From NCBI GenBank assembly GCA_039000515.1, contig JBCFYV010000001.1, positions 52,570,410 to 52,634,409 of the forward strand: a stretch of 64,000 nucleotides of DNA. Reading direction: 5' to 3'. Shown here piece after piece: positions 45,401 to 49,895 of the stretch (position 1 is the stretch's first letter; each line of letters begins with the position of its first letter). Below the pieces are notes generated by a model. The model made no database searches. It saw only the letters and a program-made list of their open reading frames with translations, and was not told the origin of the DNA. The translations under genes were made by a program, and so were the position numbers. Origin of the DNA: Timema cristinae (taxonomy: Eukaryota > Arthropoda > Insecta > Phasmatodea > Timematidae).

Positions 45401-46569
45401 TTGAAGGTAACTCCAATAGGTCAATGGGAGAGCGGAGTCTTACGTTGATTTGGGCATGTTGAGAGGATGAGTATGGATCGAGTAACGAAGCATATATTGT
45501 ATGAAGGTAGAGTGTGTGGAACAAAAGGAAGAGCTAAGCCATGTAAGACTTGGTTAAGTGTTGTAGATAAATATGTGATAATGTAAACATTAAGAGTTTA
45601 AGAATAAAAGAGGATGAATGGGTCGGTGTATAGCTGTTGTTGAAGCAAAGTGTAAAAAAGTTAGTGAGGATGAGTTAAGTGCGAAGCTGTTTTTTTTTAT
45701 AGCTATATGCATAGTTTCTTTTCTACCCCGTAAAGGAACGGAGTAATTAAGTAAGTATGTTTGTATATATGTACATTCAATTAAGCAGTTACAACCAGCG
45801 CAACCCACAGAAAAAAAAAGTCAGCGACTGAAGCTACAAAATTGATAAGAGTGAATCACCGATGTCCACTTATAATTTCGATATTTAAGTGTGATAATAG
45901 TGATATTTAAGTATATGCTGTGCCAAATTAAATGAAATATGTTACCAGTAAAATTAAAAAAATCCCGTGGAACAAGCATGAGCTAAAAACAAACCGAATT
46001 AGATAAATTTACATTCTTCTTCTAATGATTAATATTTAAAATACTCAATACAAACAAAAACATATCAGGGTTATTCTGATCTAGGGGATGGCTTTAGGTA
46101 GGGTGGGAGTCGTGGTGGGGGTAAACGGGACAATCAGCCTTCATATTAATTGCATTGTGTTACTTCAGCAACAAATATTTACCAACATTTTTAAACTCTT
46201 TCAACTAAGACAAATATTTCTTAGCTATGGGAAAAAATAAAAAAATCTCAAATCTCACTGACTGCGTTTGTAATCACTAACAATCTCCTGTGGGCGGCCC
46301 TGGTTTCAACCCATATGTCTAAAGGTACTAGCTAAAAACAAAAAGTTTGAAATTTCCTTTATGTGTTCAAGCTAAAATATGAAGTGTTAGTTTAGTTCCT
46401 CTTTTATTACCTTTCCTACCCGTGTTGAAGCTGTCGTGCTTGGAAACATTGATGGAATGGGGCACAAGTCTTGTATCAGGGAGCAGATGTCTGTCCATGT
46501 TGATACGGTCCACGGCATACTGGAAGGCGATATACTGATGGTCTTTGCTCTCGGGATGGAACACTCCTC
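3331..46569 (-). CDS. Kainate-type ionotropic glutamate receptor gene (GRIK2-like), spliced, first exon missing
   Basis: A glutamate-gated cation channel subunit of the plasma membrane, expected at synapses or neuromuscular junctions. Seen: an LIVBP-like amino-terminal domain, split ligand-binding halves S1 and S2, M1, a re-entrant pore loop, M3 with [10 protein letters not shown]4 and a short cytoplasmic tail. In order the exons are 46569-46420, 45085-44898, 42539-42383, 41802-41661, 39715-39548, 37486-37334, 32050-31834, 30670-30466, 29045-28962, 27781-27643, then 22642-22505 or 20093-19956, then 14241-14043, 13022-12791, 5622-5507, 4755-4603 and 3462-3331. Phases agree at every junction except into 32050. 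With one pore exon and indels discounted, the total is 858 codons plus an unseen signal-peptide exon, matching the roughly 900-residue family. The binding Arg (TITYDRGK) and Glu (FMESVSIEY) are present. Four exons carry single-base indels, so a pseudogene cannot be fully excluded, but intact splice sites and the intact membrane half favour a working gene. Confidence 0.93.
3463..4602. repeat. Intron with a degenerate 300-330 bp tandem duplication and a palindrome
   Basis: From about 3835 to 4560 a block recurs two to three times: ataaccagaaaagtatcaaa at 3854, a similar ataaccagaaagtctaaaaa near 4142, and aaaaccagaaaaaactaaaa near 4477, with ggttttaaaatttgagattt-type text between. A perfect palindrome sits in the second copy at 4329-4364. 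The small open frames here are not coding. Confidence 0.75.
4329..4364. repeat. Perfect 36-bp palindrome with flanking 9-bp direct repeats
   Basis: gttgaatgtatatatac meets its exact reverse complement around a central ctag. The 9-mer ttggagttg stands at 4321-4329 and again at 4366-4374. The other copies of the host tandem duplication lack the palindrome, so it was gained locally. Confidence 0.9.
4603..4755 (-). CDS. Receptor exon: M4 transmembrane segment
   Basis: Encodes [19 protein letters not shown], then [20 protein letters not shown] and [17 protein letters not shown] followed by about 21 hydrophobic residues is M4, and EFLWN..K.AVE is typical of arthropod kainate receptors. The acceptor is tcatgacttcag before AGT and the donor is GTAATA after AAG, phase 0 at both ends, 51 codons. 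Intact; the opposite-strand reading frame here is a shadow. Confidence 0.96.
4756..5506. other. Intron with a SINE fragment
   Basis: Between the S2 end exon and M4. A minus-strand SINE fragment lies at about 5130-5245 (gttatttagaaaataaccct; tttgaaacccgacctcc). Otherwise unremarkable. Confidence 0.55.
5507..5622 (-). CDS. Receptor exon: end of S2
   Basis: Encodes (N)[18 protein letters not shown], then [25 protein letters not shown] is the conserved end of the ligand-binding domain. The acceptor is tatgtatcag before AC-TCA and the donor is GTGAGT after CTG. The length of 116 nt is two bases plus 38 codons. Intact. The plus-strand open frame over this region is a shadow. Confidence 0.95.
5779..6046 (+). 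mobile_element. SINE, family 2 (best copy)
   Basis: Head cccgcttcagtggccgaatg gtctaagg, degraded B box (ggggttcggatacc), body with ggtttcccactatatctac, and tail gaacgggtagtaagacgtgg. Related copies lie near 666, 23097, 39915, 44495 and 52293 (plus strand), with fragments on the minus strand. Confidence 0.82.
6047..6654. other. Intron, AT-rich, no feature
   Basis: AT-rich unique sequence between a SINE and the decayed edge of the 85-bp array. Nothing recognised. Confidence 0.55.
6655..12385. repeat. 85-bp satellite array, about 65 copies
   Basis: The unit runs gtattatgataggttaact, then attgcttctggtgcacaagt, ggtttcaacaaggaatctta and agagtcatgagatgagcttg with cacgaa. The left edge (6655-6900) is strongly decayed. 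Copies at 6.9-10.9 kb carry many one-base indels, while 10.9-12.4 kb is much cleaner. It lies in the intron between the two S2 exons. I see no match to flanking exons, so it differs from the splice-site arrays. Confidence 0.95.
12530..12725 (-). mobile_element. SINE remnant, family 2, minus strand
   Basis: Contains an inverted B-box-like gatttaaacccgatctt, and gttagggctcagtaagattg matches the inverted body and tail of family 2. It lies just 3' of the S2 exon in the gene's direction. Confidence 0.6.
12791..13022 (-). CDS. Receptor exon: S2 ligand-binding half
   Basis: Encodes [19 protein letters not shown], then [39 protein letters not shown] and [18 protein letters not shown] plus one base. 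The Glu in MESVSIEY is the conserved contact for the ligand amino group; GYGIALP precedes the S2 terminal helix. The acceptor is tttgttgacag and the donor is GTGAGT. The final A joins AC of the next exon to give Asn (PI-N-SPYR). The length of 232 nt is 77 codons plus one. Intact. Confidence 0.96.
13345..13945 (-). repeat. 18-bp array grown inside a family 3 SINE
   Basis: At 13345-13760 the plus strand repeats ggtgatagtgagtatgaa with a longer variant containing actatggttatggtgagta. At 13760-13945 lies a minus-strand family 3 SINE: head ggccccatggtgtggctatc, B-box-like gtttgattccc. The intact copy at 21765 has catactcactatcaccctc at the corresponding place, the reverse complement of the repeat unit, so the array arose from the SINE body. 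Confidence 0.85.
14043..14241 (-). CDS. Receptor exon: M3 gate helix and start of S2
   Basis: Encodes [20 protein letters not shown], then [17 protein letters not shown] and [19 protein letters not shown], ending STSSFFS. The M3 signature is SYTANLTAF, where nearly all family members have SYTANLAAF; Thr sits at the seventh position, which lines the gate. GGSTSSFF holds the S2 ligand-contact Ser/Thr. The acceptor is ggtcggcag before G-GCG and the donor is GTGAGT after TCT. The length of 199 nt is one base plus 66 codons. Intact. Confidence 0.96.
14266..17388 (-). repeat. 24-bp minisatellite (about 130 copies) just upstream of the M3 acceptor
   Basis: The plus-strand unit is ctctagtaggggagagactatata with variants (acaggc, tatata, gtaga). 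On the minus strand, the gene's sense, each unit reads TCTCTCCCCTACTAG followed by AG: a pyrimidine tract plus CTAG that resembles a 3' splice site. The array ends about 25 nt before the true acceptor at 14241. The period of 24 produces spurious [12 protein letters not shown] reading frames. Variants recur in blocks, indicating higher-order amplification. Confidence 0.95.
17391..19955. other. Intron with old repeats
   Basis: AT-rich intron. A decayed SINE-like stretch lies at about 17815-18060 (ggggttgaattctgg; ggtttttcctaaatgttttc). A dispersed element with (tgtc)n and gaaacggtttgatggatttt lies at about 18930-19500. No exon-like sequence apart from pore exon A at its end. Confidence 0.6.
18930..19500 (+). 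mobile_element. Unclassified dispersed repeat with (TGTC)n head
   Basis: gtctgtctgtct repeats, then acgaaacggtttgatggatt and ttgatcaaacttgatag. This is the style of short non-coding elements common in insect genomes. It resembles the element at 43750-44400. Class uncertain, possibly Helitron-like; no ORF. Confidence 0.45.
19956..20093 (-). CDS. Receptor pore-loop exon A (alternative): Gln at the Q/R site
   Basis: Encodes, after the shared Arg, [20 protein letters not shown], then [16 protein letters not shown] and MQQGSDIAP plus CA. The acceptor is gattattgcag before G-ATC and the donor is GTAAGA. CA joins G of the M3 exon to give Gln (APQ-AVSTRM). MQQGSD is the classic kainate pore with Gln at the Q/R site. 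It is 138 nt, matching exon B exactly. It contributes the S1-M1 side linker with NPHPCN, the re-entrant M2 helix and the selectivity filter. Confidence 0.95.
20094..22504. other. Intron between the two pore exons
   Basis: About 2.4 kb, AT-rich, with one SINE at 21765-22075. I see no third pore exon here. Confidence 0.65.
21765..22075 (+). mobile_element. SINE, family 3 (tRNA-derived)
   Basis: Head ggccccgtagtgtaatagtc with a degraded B box (ggctagattccc), a body with tttttccctaaaggggaac, the internal motif catactcactatcaccctc, and a (tta)n tail. The same internal motif is tandemly amplified in the minus-strand copy at 13345-13945. Confidence 0.8.
22505..22642 (-). CDS. Receptor pore-loop exon B (alternative): Ala at the Q/R site
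   Basis: Encodes, after the shared Arg, [20 protein letters not shown], then [16 protein letters not shown] and MAQGCDILP plus AA. The acceptor is tttcttgcag before G-GCG and the donor is GTAAGG. It is 138 nt, identical in length and phase to exon A at 19956-20093 and 26/45 identical in protein. In GluA2 the Q/R-site Gln586 is the first Q of MQQGCD; here that residue is Ala (codon GCG), while GCDI resembles AMPA-type pores. No frameshift or stop, and both splice sites are good. Most likely mutually exclusive with exon A. Alternatively it is an exon falling out of use, although its conserved structure argues against that. Confidence 0.92.
23097..23343 (+). mobile_element. SINE, family 2
   Basis: Degraded head (cttcgatggttaattggtct), B-box-like agggttttaatccc, body with ttttttcctaaattatttta, and a tail gagcgggtagtaagatgcgg followed by tgctaaaa. 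It abuts the tRNA-like array. Confidence 0.75.
23345..24185 (+). repeat. 67-bp tandem array of tRNA-like (SINE head) units, about 12 copies
   Basis: Each unit carries tagtggtcagagctcctggc (A-box-like) and GGGTTCAATCCC (a consensus B box), followed by tggtgtgctctgtaata. The last unit runs into gcaggcgggggtctggaac and a short SINE body ending gagctacttgaataaagaag. So it is a tRNA-derived SINE whose promoter head was tandemly amplified. It could recruit TFIIIC at up to a dozen sites, inside the intron between M1 and the first pore exon. Confidence 0.88.
24190..26765. other. Intron, AT-rich, no recognised feature
   Basis: About 2.6 kb of AT-rich intron between M1 and the pore exons. It contains an (aaat)n run near 25165-25190. 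I see no exon-like or transposon-coding sequence. Confidence 0.6.
26766..26876 (+). mobile_element. Truncated SINE (family 2 head) abutting the 54-bp array
   Basis: cccgcttcggtagagtggtgg to tcggtcaggcg resembles the tRNA-like head of family 2 copies (compare 5779). It is cut off exactly where the 54-bp array starts. Confidence 0.65.
26876..27660 (-). repeat. 54-bp minisatellite (about 15 copies), each with the M1 exon end and its splice donor
   Basis: The unit on the minus strand contains TTGTTCCTGCTGGCCAG followed by GTGGAATATTC, matching the last bases of the M1 exon and its donor. The period is 54 bp, a multiple of three, so long frames stay open on both strands (an 18-residue repeat such as [17 protein letters not shown] on plus); these are repeat artefacts. 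The variable base before aatga (c, a or g) cycles L, I, V over the first six units, suggesting a 162-bp higher-order repeat. CAG followed by GT makes each unit resemble a zero-length recursive splice site. Confidence 0.95.
27643..27781 (-). CDS. Receptor exon: M1 transmembrane segment
   Basis: Encodes [20 protein letters not shown], then [19 protein letters not shown] and LILFLLA plus AG. M1 is roughly [20 protein letters not shown]. The acceptor is gtgtttcag before GC-ATC. The donor is GTGGAA, a weak-looking site, and the AG joins the G of either pore exon to give Arg. The length of 139 nt fits the phases exactly. Its 3' end and donor are amplified in the adjoining 54-bp array, where the same frame stays open for about three further units before a stop. 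Confidence 0.95.
27782..28961. other. Intron with two degraded tRNA-like / SINE pieces
   Basis: AT-rich intron. A minus-strand tRNA-like piece lies at about 28495-28600 (tgggaatcgaactcggga, an inverted B box). A minus-strand family 2 SINE remnant lies at about 28720-28880. The rest shows nothing recognisable. Confidence 0.6.
28962..29045 (-). CDS. Receptor exon: S1 end, TITYDRGK, with 1-base deletion
   Basis: Encodes [19 protein letters not shown], then after a shift DFTMPFLNT plus one base. The family reading needs GTG-GAT where the sequence has GTGAT: one G lost, 84 nt observed against 85. The acceptor is gtttttttag before AAA and the donor is GTAAGT; the final G joins GC of the next exon to give Gly in GISILF. 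The Arg of TITYDR is the conserved contact for the glutamate alpha-carboxyl. Vertebrate kainate receptors have Pro where this has Asp (CDF). Confidence 0.88.
29462..30460 (-). repeat. 20-bp minisatellite abutting a splice donor, interrupted by a SINE
   Basis: Tandem units of ctaatagactagtgatataa (plus strand), about 35-40 copies, with a mixed block near 30045-30095. On the minus strand the array starts at the donor of the 30670-30466 exon: the intron start GTATGCACTATTCTATTAG itself aligns with the unit TATATCACTAGTCTATTAG. It is split by a SINE at about 30136-30372, and the same unit resumes on the far side. ACTAGT occurs in nearly every copy. Confidence 0.93.
30136..30372 (+). mobile_element. 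tRNA-derived SINE (family 1) inside the 20-bp array
   Basis: Starts near gtgtcagacttctatgtgcg, has the B box GGGTTCAATCCCC, and ends with a gaacggg-agtaagacg tail and (aat)n. The head is truncated compared with the copy at 49555. It sits inside the minisatellite, so it inserted after the array had formed. Confidence 0.85.
30466..30670 (-). CDS. Receptor exon: S1 ligand-binding half, with 1-base insertion
   Basis: Encodes [20 protein letters not shown], then FAKDLIE, and after a shift [19 protein letters not shown] and [20 protein letters not shown]. This is the S1 stretch around the family's NDRYEGFCVDLL and G.W.GM..EL. The length is 205 nt against an expected 204; GAAAGAG has one A more than the frame needs. 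The acceptor is ttatttcag and the donor is GTATGC, phase 0 at both ends. A 20-bp tandem array starts within a few bases of this donor. Confidence 0.88.
30671..31833. other. Intron, AT-rich, no feature
   Basis: About 1.2 kb of AT-rich intron between two S1 exons. I see no repeat family, tRNA-like box or coding motif. Confidence 0.6.
31834..32050 (-). CDS. Receptor exon: end of amino-terminal domain and S1 entry, with indels
   Basis: Encodes [20 protein letters not shown], then [16 protein letters not shown]. After a shift it continues [18 protein letters not shown] and [26 protein letters not shown] and NKTFIV are hallmark kainate receptor motifs. The acceptor is gtttctcag and the donor is GTAAGT. 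The length is 217 nt where a phase 0 to phase 0 exon of this content would be 219. One base is missing after TGG-AAC, and the junction with the previous exon is also out of phase by one near GGGTTAACA. Both are probably sequence errors; a different acceptor is possible. Confidence 0.82.
32051..33554. other. Intron, unique AT-rich part
   Basis: Between the S1 entry exon and the 44-bp array. It holds a degenerate tRNA-like stretch at about 32230-32320 (ctggataacttagtggtaaa, then a weak B box) and otherwise AT-rich sequence with no coding potential that I recognise. Confidence 0.6.
33555..37364 (-). repeat. 44-bp minisatellite (about 86 copies), each with an exon end and a GTAAGT splice donor
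   Basis: The unit on the minus strand runs TGGGTTCTCCCTCAG, then GAACTACATGAAGTTG, then GTAAGTTGTAGGC. The first two blocks are the final 31 nt of the exon at 37486-37334; the third is the intron start. Each unit thus carries a strong 5' splice site and, 16 nt before it, a pyrimidine tract with CAG that looks like a 3' splice site. The array spans about 3.8 kb and its last copy (33555) leads into unique intron as GTAAGATCC. Copies at 33.6-34.0 kb are almost identical, while those at 34.0-37.0 kb show scattered one-base indels. Confidence 0.95.
37334..37486 (-). CDS. Receptor exon: amino-terminal domain, LLYDAV segment; donor is amplified downstream
   Basis: Encodes 51 codons beginning [20 protein letters not shown] and ending [12 protein letters not shown]. 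The acceptor is tcttctcag and the donor is GTAAGT, phase 0 at both ends. The last 31 nt of this exon with the first 13 nt of the intron form the unit of the 44-bp minisatellite that follows immediately, so the intron begins with about 86 near-identical copies of this exon end. Reading through the donor gives [12 protein letters not shown] and then a stop, so only use of the first donor keeps the protein intact. Confidence 0.93.
37487..39547. other. Intron with a small fold-back element
   Basis: AT-rich intron; the only recognised feature is the fold-back at 39030-39150. Short open frames at 38358-38543 and 38814-39038 match no family I know. Confidence 0.6.
39030..39150. mobile_element. Small fold-back (MITE-like) element
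   Basis: Left arm ttcacggtaggaattactgt then ctgaaaggtattttttccta; right arm tagggaaaaaggcgtttcag then aaaacaattcctacggtgaa. The arms are imperfect reverse complements of about 45 bp around a short loop. Non-coding. Confidence 0.75.
39548..39715 (-). CDS. Receptor exon: amino-terminal domain, LRLVDP segment
   Basis: Encodes 56 codons: [20 protein letters not shown], then [21 protein letters not shown] and LDISPETVK. The stretch [10 protein letters not shown] is diagnostic of kainate-type receptors. The acceptor is tacttacag before GAT and the donor is GTAGGT after AAG, phase 0 at both ends. Intact. Confidence 0.93.
39915..40157 (+). mobile_element. SINE, family 2
   Basis: Body with ggagattggggttttaatat, tttcttgaattattttcccc, and tail cccgaacggctagtaagata tggtgctaaaa. 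The head is diverged. Confidence 0.65.
40158..41660. other. Intron with a possible TIR element
   Basis: 40158-40930: nothing recognised. About 40935-41630: possible non-autonomous DNA element. The left end acggagccacacagcactac and the right end (reverse complement) acggagccaacccacaccgc, both followed by atttt, look like imperfect terminal inverted repeats. A 77-codon plus-strand frame inside (40985-41218) matches no known protein. Confidence 0.45.
41661..41802 (-). CDS. Receptor exon: amino-terminal domain, HIVLDC segment
   Basis: Encodes [19 protein letters not shown], then [20 protein letters not shown] and LLTSL, the hinge region of the amino-terminal domain. The length of 142 nt is one base plus 47 codons. 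The acceptor is gcattctag and the donor is GTGTGT directly after CTG. Phase 0 leads into DAHTVDF of the next exon. Intact. Confidence 0.92.
41803..42382. other. Intron, no feature
   Basis: AT-rich intron of 580 bp; nothing recognised. Confidence 0.6.
42383..42539 (-). CDS. Receptor exon: amino-terminal domain, with 1-base deletion
   Basis: Encodes [19 protein letters not shown] and then [11 protein letters not shown]. After a one-base shift it continues [18 protein letters not shown] with AG left over. The family reading requires one extra base near AAAGCTC-GGAGCC: the observed length is 157 nt against an expected 158. The acceptor is tttcctcag and the donor is GTTCAC. The leftover AG joins A of the next exon to give Arg (DYR-TVLKE). 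The deletion is next to a GG pair, a typical place for a long-read error, but it would truncate the protein if real. Confidence 0.85.
43750..44400 (+). mobile_element. Dispersed non-coding element ending in AACAGCTAGT
   Basis: Begins near cttgactgactgactgactg and contains caaggctacaagcatgaaat. The phrase gggaaacagctatctagtat occurs at about 44200, and the element ends gtgggcaacagctagtcc. Such elements are widespread in insect genomes, and the CTAG-type terminus suggests a Helitron-like relative. No ORF; class uncertain. Confidence 0.5.
44495..44745 (+). mobile_element. SINE, family 2
   Basis: cccgtttcagtggccgaacg, a weak B box (gggttcaaattacgg), ggtttttcctagatggtttt, and tail cctgaacatgtagcaaaact with aataat. 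Confidence 0.75.
44898..45085 (-). CDS. Receptor exon: amino-terminal domain, IFGPQS segment
   Basis: Encodes (V)[16 protein letters not shown], then [15 protein letters not shown] and [10 protein letters not shown], the canonical kainate receptor segment following the first lobe. The acceptor is gctcttag before TT-TGT and the donor is GTAATG after GCA-AAA. The length of 188 nt equals two bases plus 62 codons, in phase with both neighbours. Without splicing the frame would run on only as [10 protein letters not shown] before a stop. No indel seen. Confidence 0.92.
45225..45590 (+). pseudogene. LINE fragment, region downstream of reverse transcriptase
   Basis: The plus-strand translation across frames shows [18 protein letters not shown], then [20 protein letters not shown] and [20 protein letters not shown]. 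These match the part following the RT domain in many arthropod LINE-derived proteins (compare FGHVERM). Broken by stops and shifts. It lies in a receptor intron, opposite in strand to the gene. Confidence 0.78.
45591..46419. other. Intron, no feature
   Basis: AT-rich remainder of the intron between the first two identified receptor exons; nothing recognised. Confidence 0.55.
46420..46569 (-). CDS. Receptor exon: start of amino-terminal domain
   Basis: The most 5' exon I can identify. It reads [20 protein letters not shown] and continues through LLPDTRLVP to HDSFNT, the first strand-helix unit of the kainate receptor amino-terminal domain. The acceptor is aaccag before GA-GGA (two bases complete a Gly codon begun upstream) and the donor is GTAGGA after ACG-G. 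The leftover G joins TT of the next exon to give Val in VCDL. The upstream phase requires a preceding exon ending in one base, normally the signal-peptide exon, which I could not find up to 64000. Confidence 0.9.
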
Positions 46570-46639
46570 CTGGTTAACATAACATGGCCTTCTTTTGTTG
46601 GCGAGCCTTTCACGAACGTTGTAAATATAATATCTATCA

Positions 46640-46720
46640 AGTACAACACCTTAGCTCAGTAGGTAGTAAGTCTTCTTACTAATATAGGGACCCAGGTTCG
46701 ATTCCTGAAATAGCTAAGAA
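46640..46720 (+). mobile_element. tRNA-like SINE fragment
   Basis: ccttagctcagtaggtagta (A-box-like) and ggttcgattcc (B box) at tRNA spacing. The arms do not fold into a convincing cloverleaf with a proper acceptor stem, so I treat it as a SINE relic rather than a tRNA gene. Confidence 0.5.
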
Positions 46721-47479
46721 AAGTATCATTCATGAAATGTGGCTTTCACCTTTCTCAGTGATGAATTAACGGCCTGGGGATGGATGTTGTGTCAGTTCTA
46801 GCTTTAGAGTAGTGTATAAGTCGTATGATGACACAATCAGTCAATTCAGAAAAGCTCCCTTAAGTACACCAATCAAAATAAATAAGATATATCTATCAAA
46901 TAAATGCACATGACTTGCTTGACGTATGAATACATGGAAGTGTATTTAGTAATTTTTATAAATTACAAGTAAAGCCCTGCTATTGATCTAATTAGTGCTA
47001 TCACGTTTAAACATGTGTGGTGGAAAATCTCACTAATTGATCAACATTACAGTTCCCTGATTTGGTGGAGGAGTGGTTATAGAGGTTGACGGTCAATCTA
47101 GGAGACTCTTCTTCGATTCAAACAGTGCATACAGTAATTTACAGGCGTAGTATACAATGCCAACAGCACAATTTAACAACGACATATTAAAAAAATGCTA
47201 TTCTGTATTTTTATTACAAAACATTAACACATTTTTCCATATTTGGTGTTGATATGTAGTCATTTAGATACATCGGGAATACATTGTGTTCAACAATAGC
47301 AGAACTAGCATAATATATGATCCTAATTACTGATAATATTTACTATTATTATTCTATTAATACAAAGTAATAACCGCATCGTTAAAGACACACAAGGGGT
47401 CAATTCCGTTCCCCTACCCGTGATCACCCATCAAGGAGTGGAGGATGTAATTAAACACTGCTCTTATTGAACGCAAGTG
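46721..47479. other. AT-rich, no recognised feature
   Basis: Upstream of the first identified receptor exon; could be intron 1. Nothing recognised. Confidence 0.5.
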
Positions 47480-49150
47480 AATAGTGATATTGTTTTATTC
47501 TATCAAAATGTCCGTGGTTTTCGTATCAAAGATAACGAATTGTTTACTAATGTTTGTTTGAATGAATACTCTATTATTAATTTGCTTTTGTGTTTAGTTA
47601 AAACTTAATTTTCCAGTTATTATGTAAATGAAAACTACTTTAACCATAATTTTAATGTGAATAGGTCTGATAAGTCTTATGTTGAAACTACTGTCTCAAG
47701 TAAAGGCGGGTAAAGCGGGGGGGAGGGGGAGGGGGGAAGGGGGGGTTAATTCACGTTACTATAATATTGACTCTATTTCTGGTGTGATGAGAAGAAATGA
47801 TATAGAGTAGTAGTATAACTAGCACCGCATCTTACTACCCGTCGGGTTATACGCACTTACGCTAATGTGTAATGGTAGGGTGATTGTGAGATGAAATGGA
47901 GAACCTACAGTTTAACGTGGAATCCGAACCACCTTGGAAGCCTGGCATTCCACACATTCACAAAATGACATAGAGAATAATATAGCTACCTTACGTCTCT
48001 TAAAAGTGTTTTGCCTCACTGCCCTTTTAGAATAATACTATCAATTTATTTAAACTTACTAGAATAATTCAAATCTCTTAGACCCAGTGTTTGCTCATTT
48101 TAACCACTATTTGGTAACTCTTAGCTCTAAATCACTAGTATAGATGGACATATCTTATCCTCCTTTACTTATTAAATTAAATGTATCAAGTGCCACACCC
48201 ACTGCTTTTTAACGATTACAAGAGTGGTAATTATTTAAATCTTTGCAACGATCTGACCATTGATGACTGTTCTTGAGTGTATTTAACTGCTGATGTTAAT
48301 TAAGCTACAGAGAGTTTCATCAAATTATTTCTCACTCAAATATATACTTGCATTCCTCAAATTACTACTATAAGCGCTTCCAAATTTCCTAATTGATTTT
48401 CCTATACACTTAAATACTATATCATGAAAAAGTATAAATTCTTGATTTTTTATAAAAAACAAATAATGAGTTTTATTTAACGTCTTCCTCACTTTAGCAA
48501 ATTAATCAAAACAGTATTATCAGTAAAGAGAGCAAATTAGACTTTAAAAATAGTGTCAAAAGAAAAGGATTTTTGGAAATGTGTCAAAAAATAATTGTGT
48601 GAATGAAATATCTCCGTATAAAATAGAAAAGAATTAATGGTAATATCACCACGGATTCTTTATTAATAGAAAATGATTTTGGGACCTACTTTCACTCCAT
48701 TTATAATAACTCCACCTTACCGGCTACGTCTTGTTCTGATAATGAAACTAGTCCTTCTTTATTGCCTCGCCACATTACACCACGGGTGGTGTATATTGCT
48801 ATTAAAATATCGAGTTCATCAAAATGTGCTGGCTCTGATGGAATTCCAAGCTTTATTATCAAAGACTGCTCCAAAATTCTCAGTCCTGTGTTAGCTTATT
48901 TAAATCATAGCCTATCAAGTGATACTTTCCTATTAGCATGGAAACAATCTGTTGTCATTCCTATTATAAAAAAGGGGGCAAAAATAAATGTTTGTATCTA
49001 TAAACCTATTTATCTCTTAAATACTTTTTTAAAGAAAAAAATATTATATTTGCATATTTTCCACCATTTAAAAAATGGACTGTAAGATAGTCAACATGGC
49101 TTTGTAAAGAATAGAGCTAATACCACTACCTTGGTAGAGATTCTGGGGCA
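47480..49150 (+). pseudogene. Degraded Jockey-like LINE with nested SINE
   Basis: Near 47495 the plus strand reads LFYQNVRGFRIKDNELF, the start of the endonuclease domain in Jockey-clade elements (compare YQNVRGLRTK). At 48800-49080 it reads SSKCAGSDGIPSFIIKDCSK, then LNHSLSSDTFLLAWKQSVV and IPIIKKGAKINVCIYKPI, matching the RT start (GPDGIP..., W..S.V.P..KKG, Y.PI). Between them lie linker-like stretches with many stops. A family 1 SINE interrupts it at 47807-47967, roughly duplicating atgacatagag-like text. Not functional. Confidence 0.82.
47807..47967 (-). mobile_element. SINE, family 1, truncated, minus strand
   Basis: agcaccgcatcttactaccc (inverted tail), acgcacttacgctaatgtgt, and cctacagtttaacgtggaat up to cattccacacattcac; the tRNA head is missing. 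Confidence 0.85.
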
Positions 49151-49169
49151 TGTTGCCCCTCAAGTCTCA

Positions 49170-49215
49170 AAGCAGGTTTAGCACCGATTCTTACTACCCG
49201 TTGAGTTTCCGCGTT
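49170..49215 (-). mobile_element. SINE tail fragment, minus strand
   Basis: agcaccgattcttactaccc gttgagtttccgc is the inverted tail shared by SINE families 1 and 2; the rest is lost. Confidence 0.55.
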
Positions 49216-49554
49216 CAAGTGCATTATTCTGTATTCCATATGTCACAACGTACCTAGCTGCCATTCACTGCCAATTTGATAAGTTAAAATTCATGATCCC
49301 AAAATAAACTAACCATGTTGCTAAACGTTTACATTAAGCTTTTCTTATGTCTTTATGAATATTAATAAACAACTTTTCCATATATCTACACCACGCTAGT
49401 TAGATGAAATATTATAACATTCTCGCGGATGTTACACACGGACCAAATTTGAACTAGAGCTTCCCATCATCGATAAACCAGATAAAACAAGTTTAACATT
49501 TAGACCGCATGTCCATAGGTGTAGGTATTTTCAATGGTAATCGCTTTAAAAGTT
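49216..49554. other. Spacer with a faint SINE relic
   Basis: Mostly unique AT-rich sequence; 49395-49500 resembles an inverted family 2 body (tttgaactagagcttcccat). Nothing else. Confidence 0.45.
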
Positions 49555-49820
49555 GGTGACCTGGTGGTCTAGGAGTAAGGTGTCAGACTTCTGTGCTGGC
49601 GGCCGGGGTTCAATCCTCGGTCCCGGCACAGATTTATCTGATTACACAAACCCTTCCTTCACCTCTGACAAGACGTGTTGTGAATGTAGGGAATGCCAGG
49701 CCTCCACCATGGTTCGGATCCCACGTTAAACTGTAGGTCCTTCATTTCATCTCACAATCACCCTACCATTACACATTAGCGTAAGTGCATATAACCCGAA
49801 CGGGTAGTAAGACGCGGTGC

Positions 49821-49893
<73 letters not shown>

Positions 49894-49895
49894 TT
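49555..49895 (+). mobile_element. SINE, family 1 (full length)
   Basis: tRNA-related head ggtgacctggtggtctagga gtaaggtgtcagactt, B box GGGTTCAATCC, body agacgtgttgtgaatgtagg and ccacgttaaactgtaggtcc, tail cccgaacgggtagtaagacg cggtgc, then an (ata)n run of about 70 bp. Other copies: 30136, 47807, 52806 and 62247. Confidence 0.92.
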
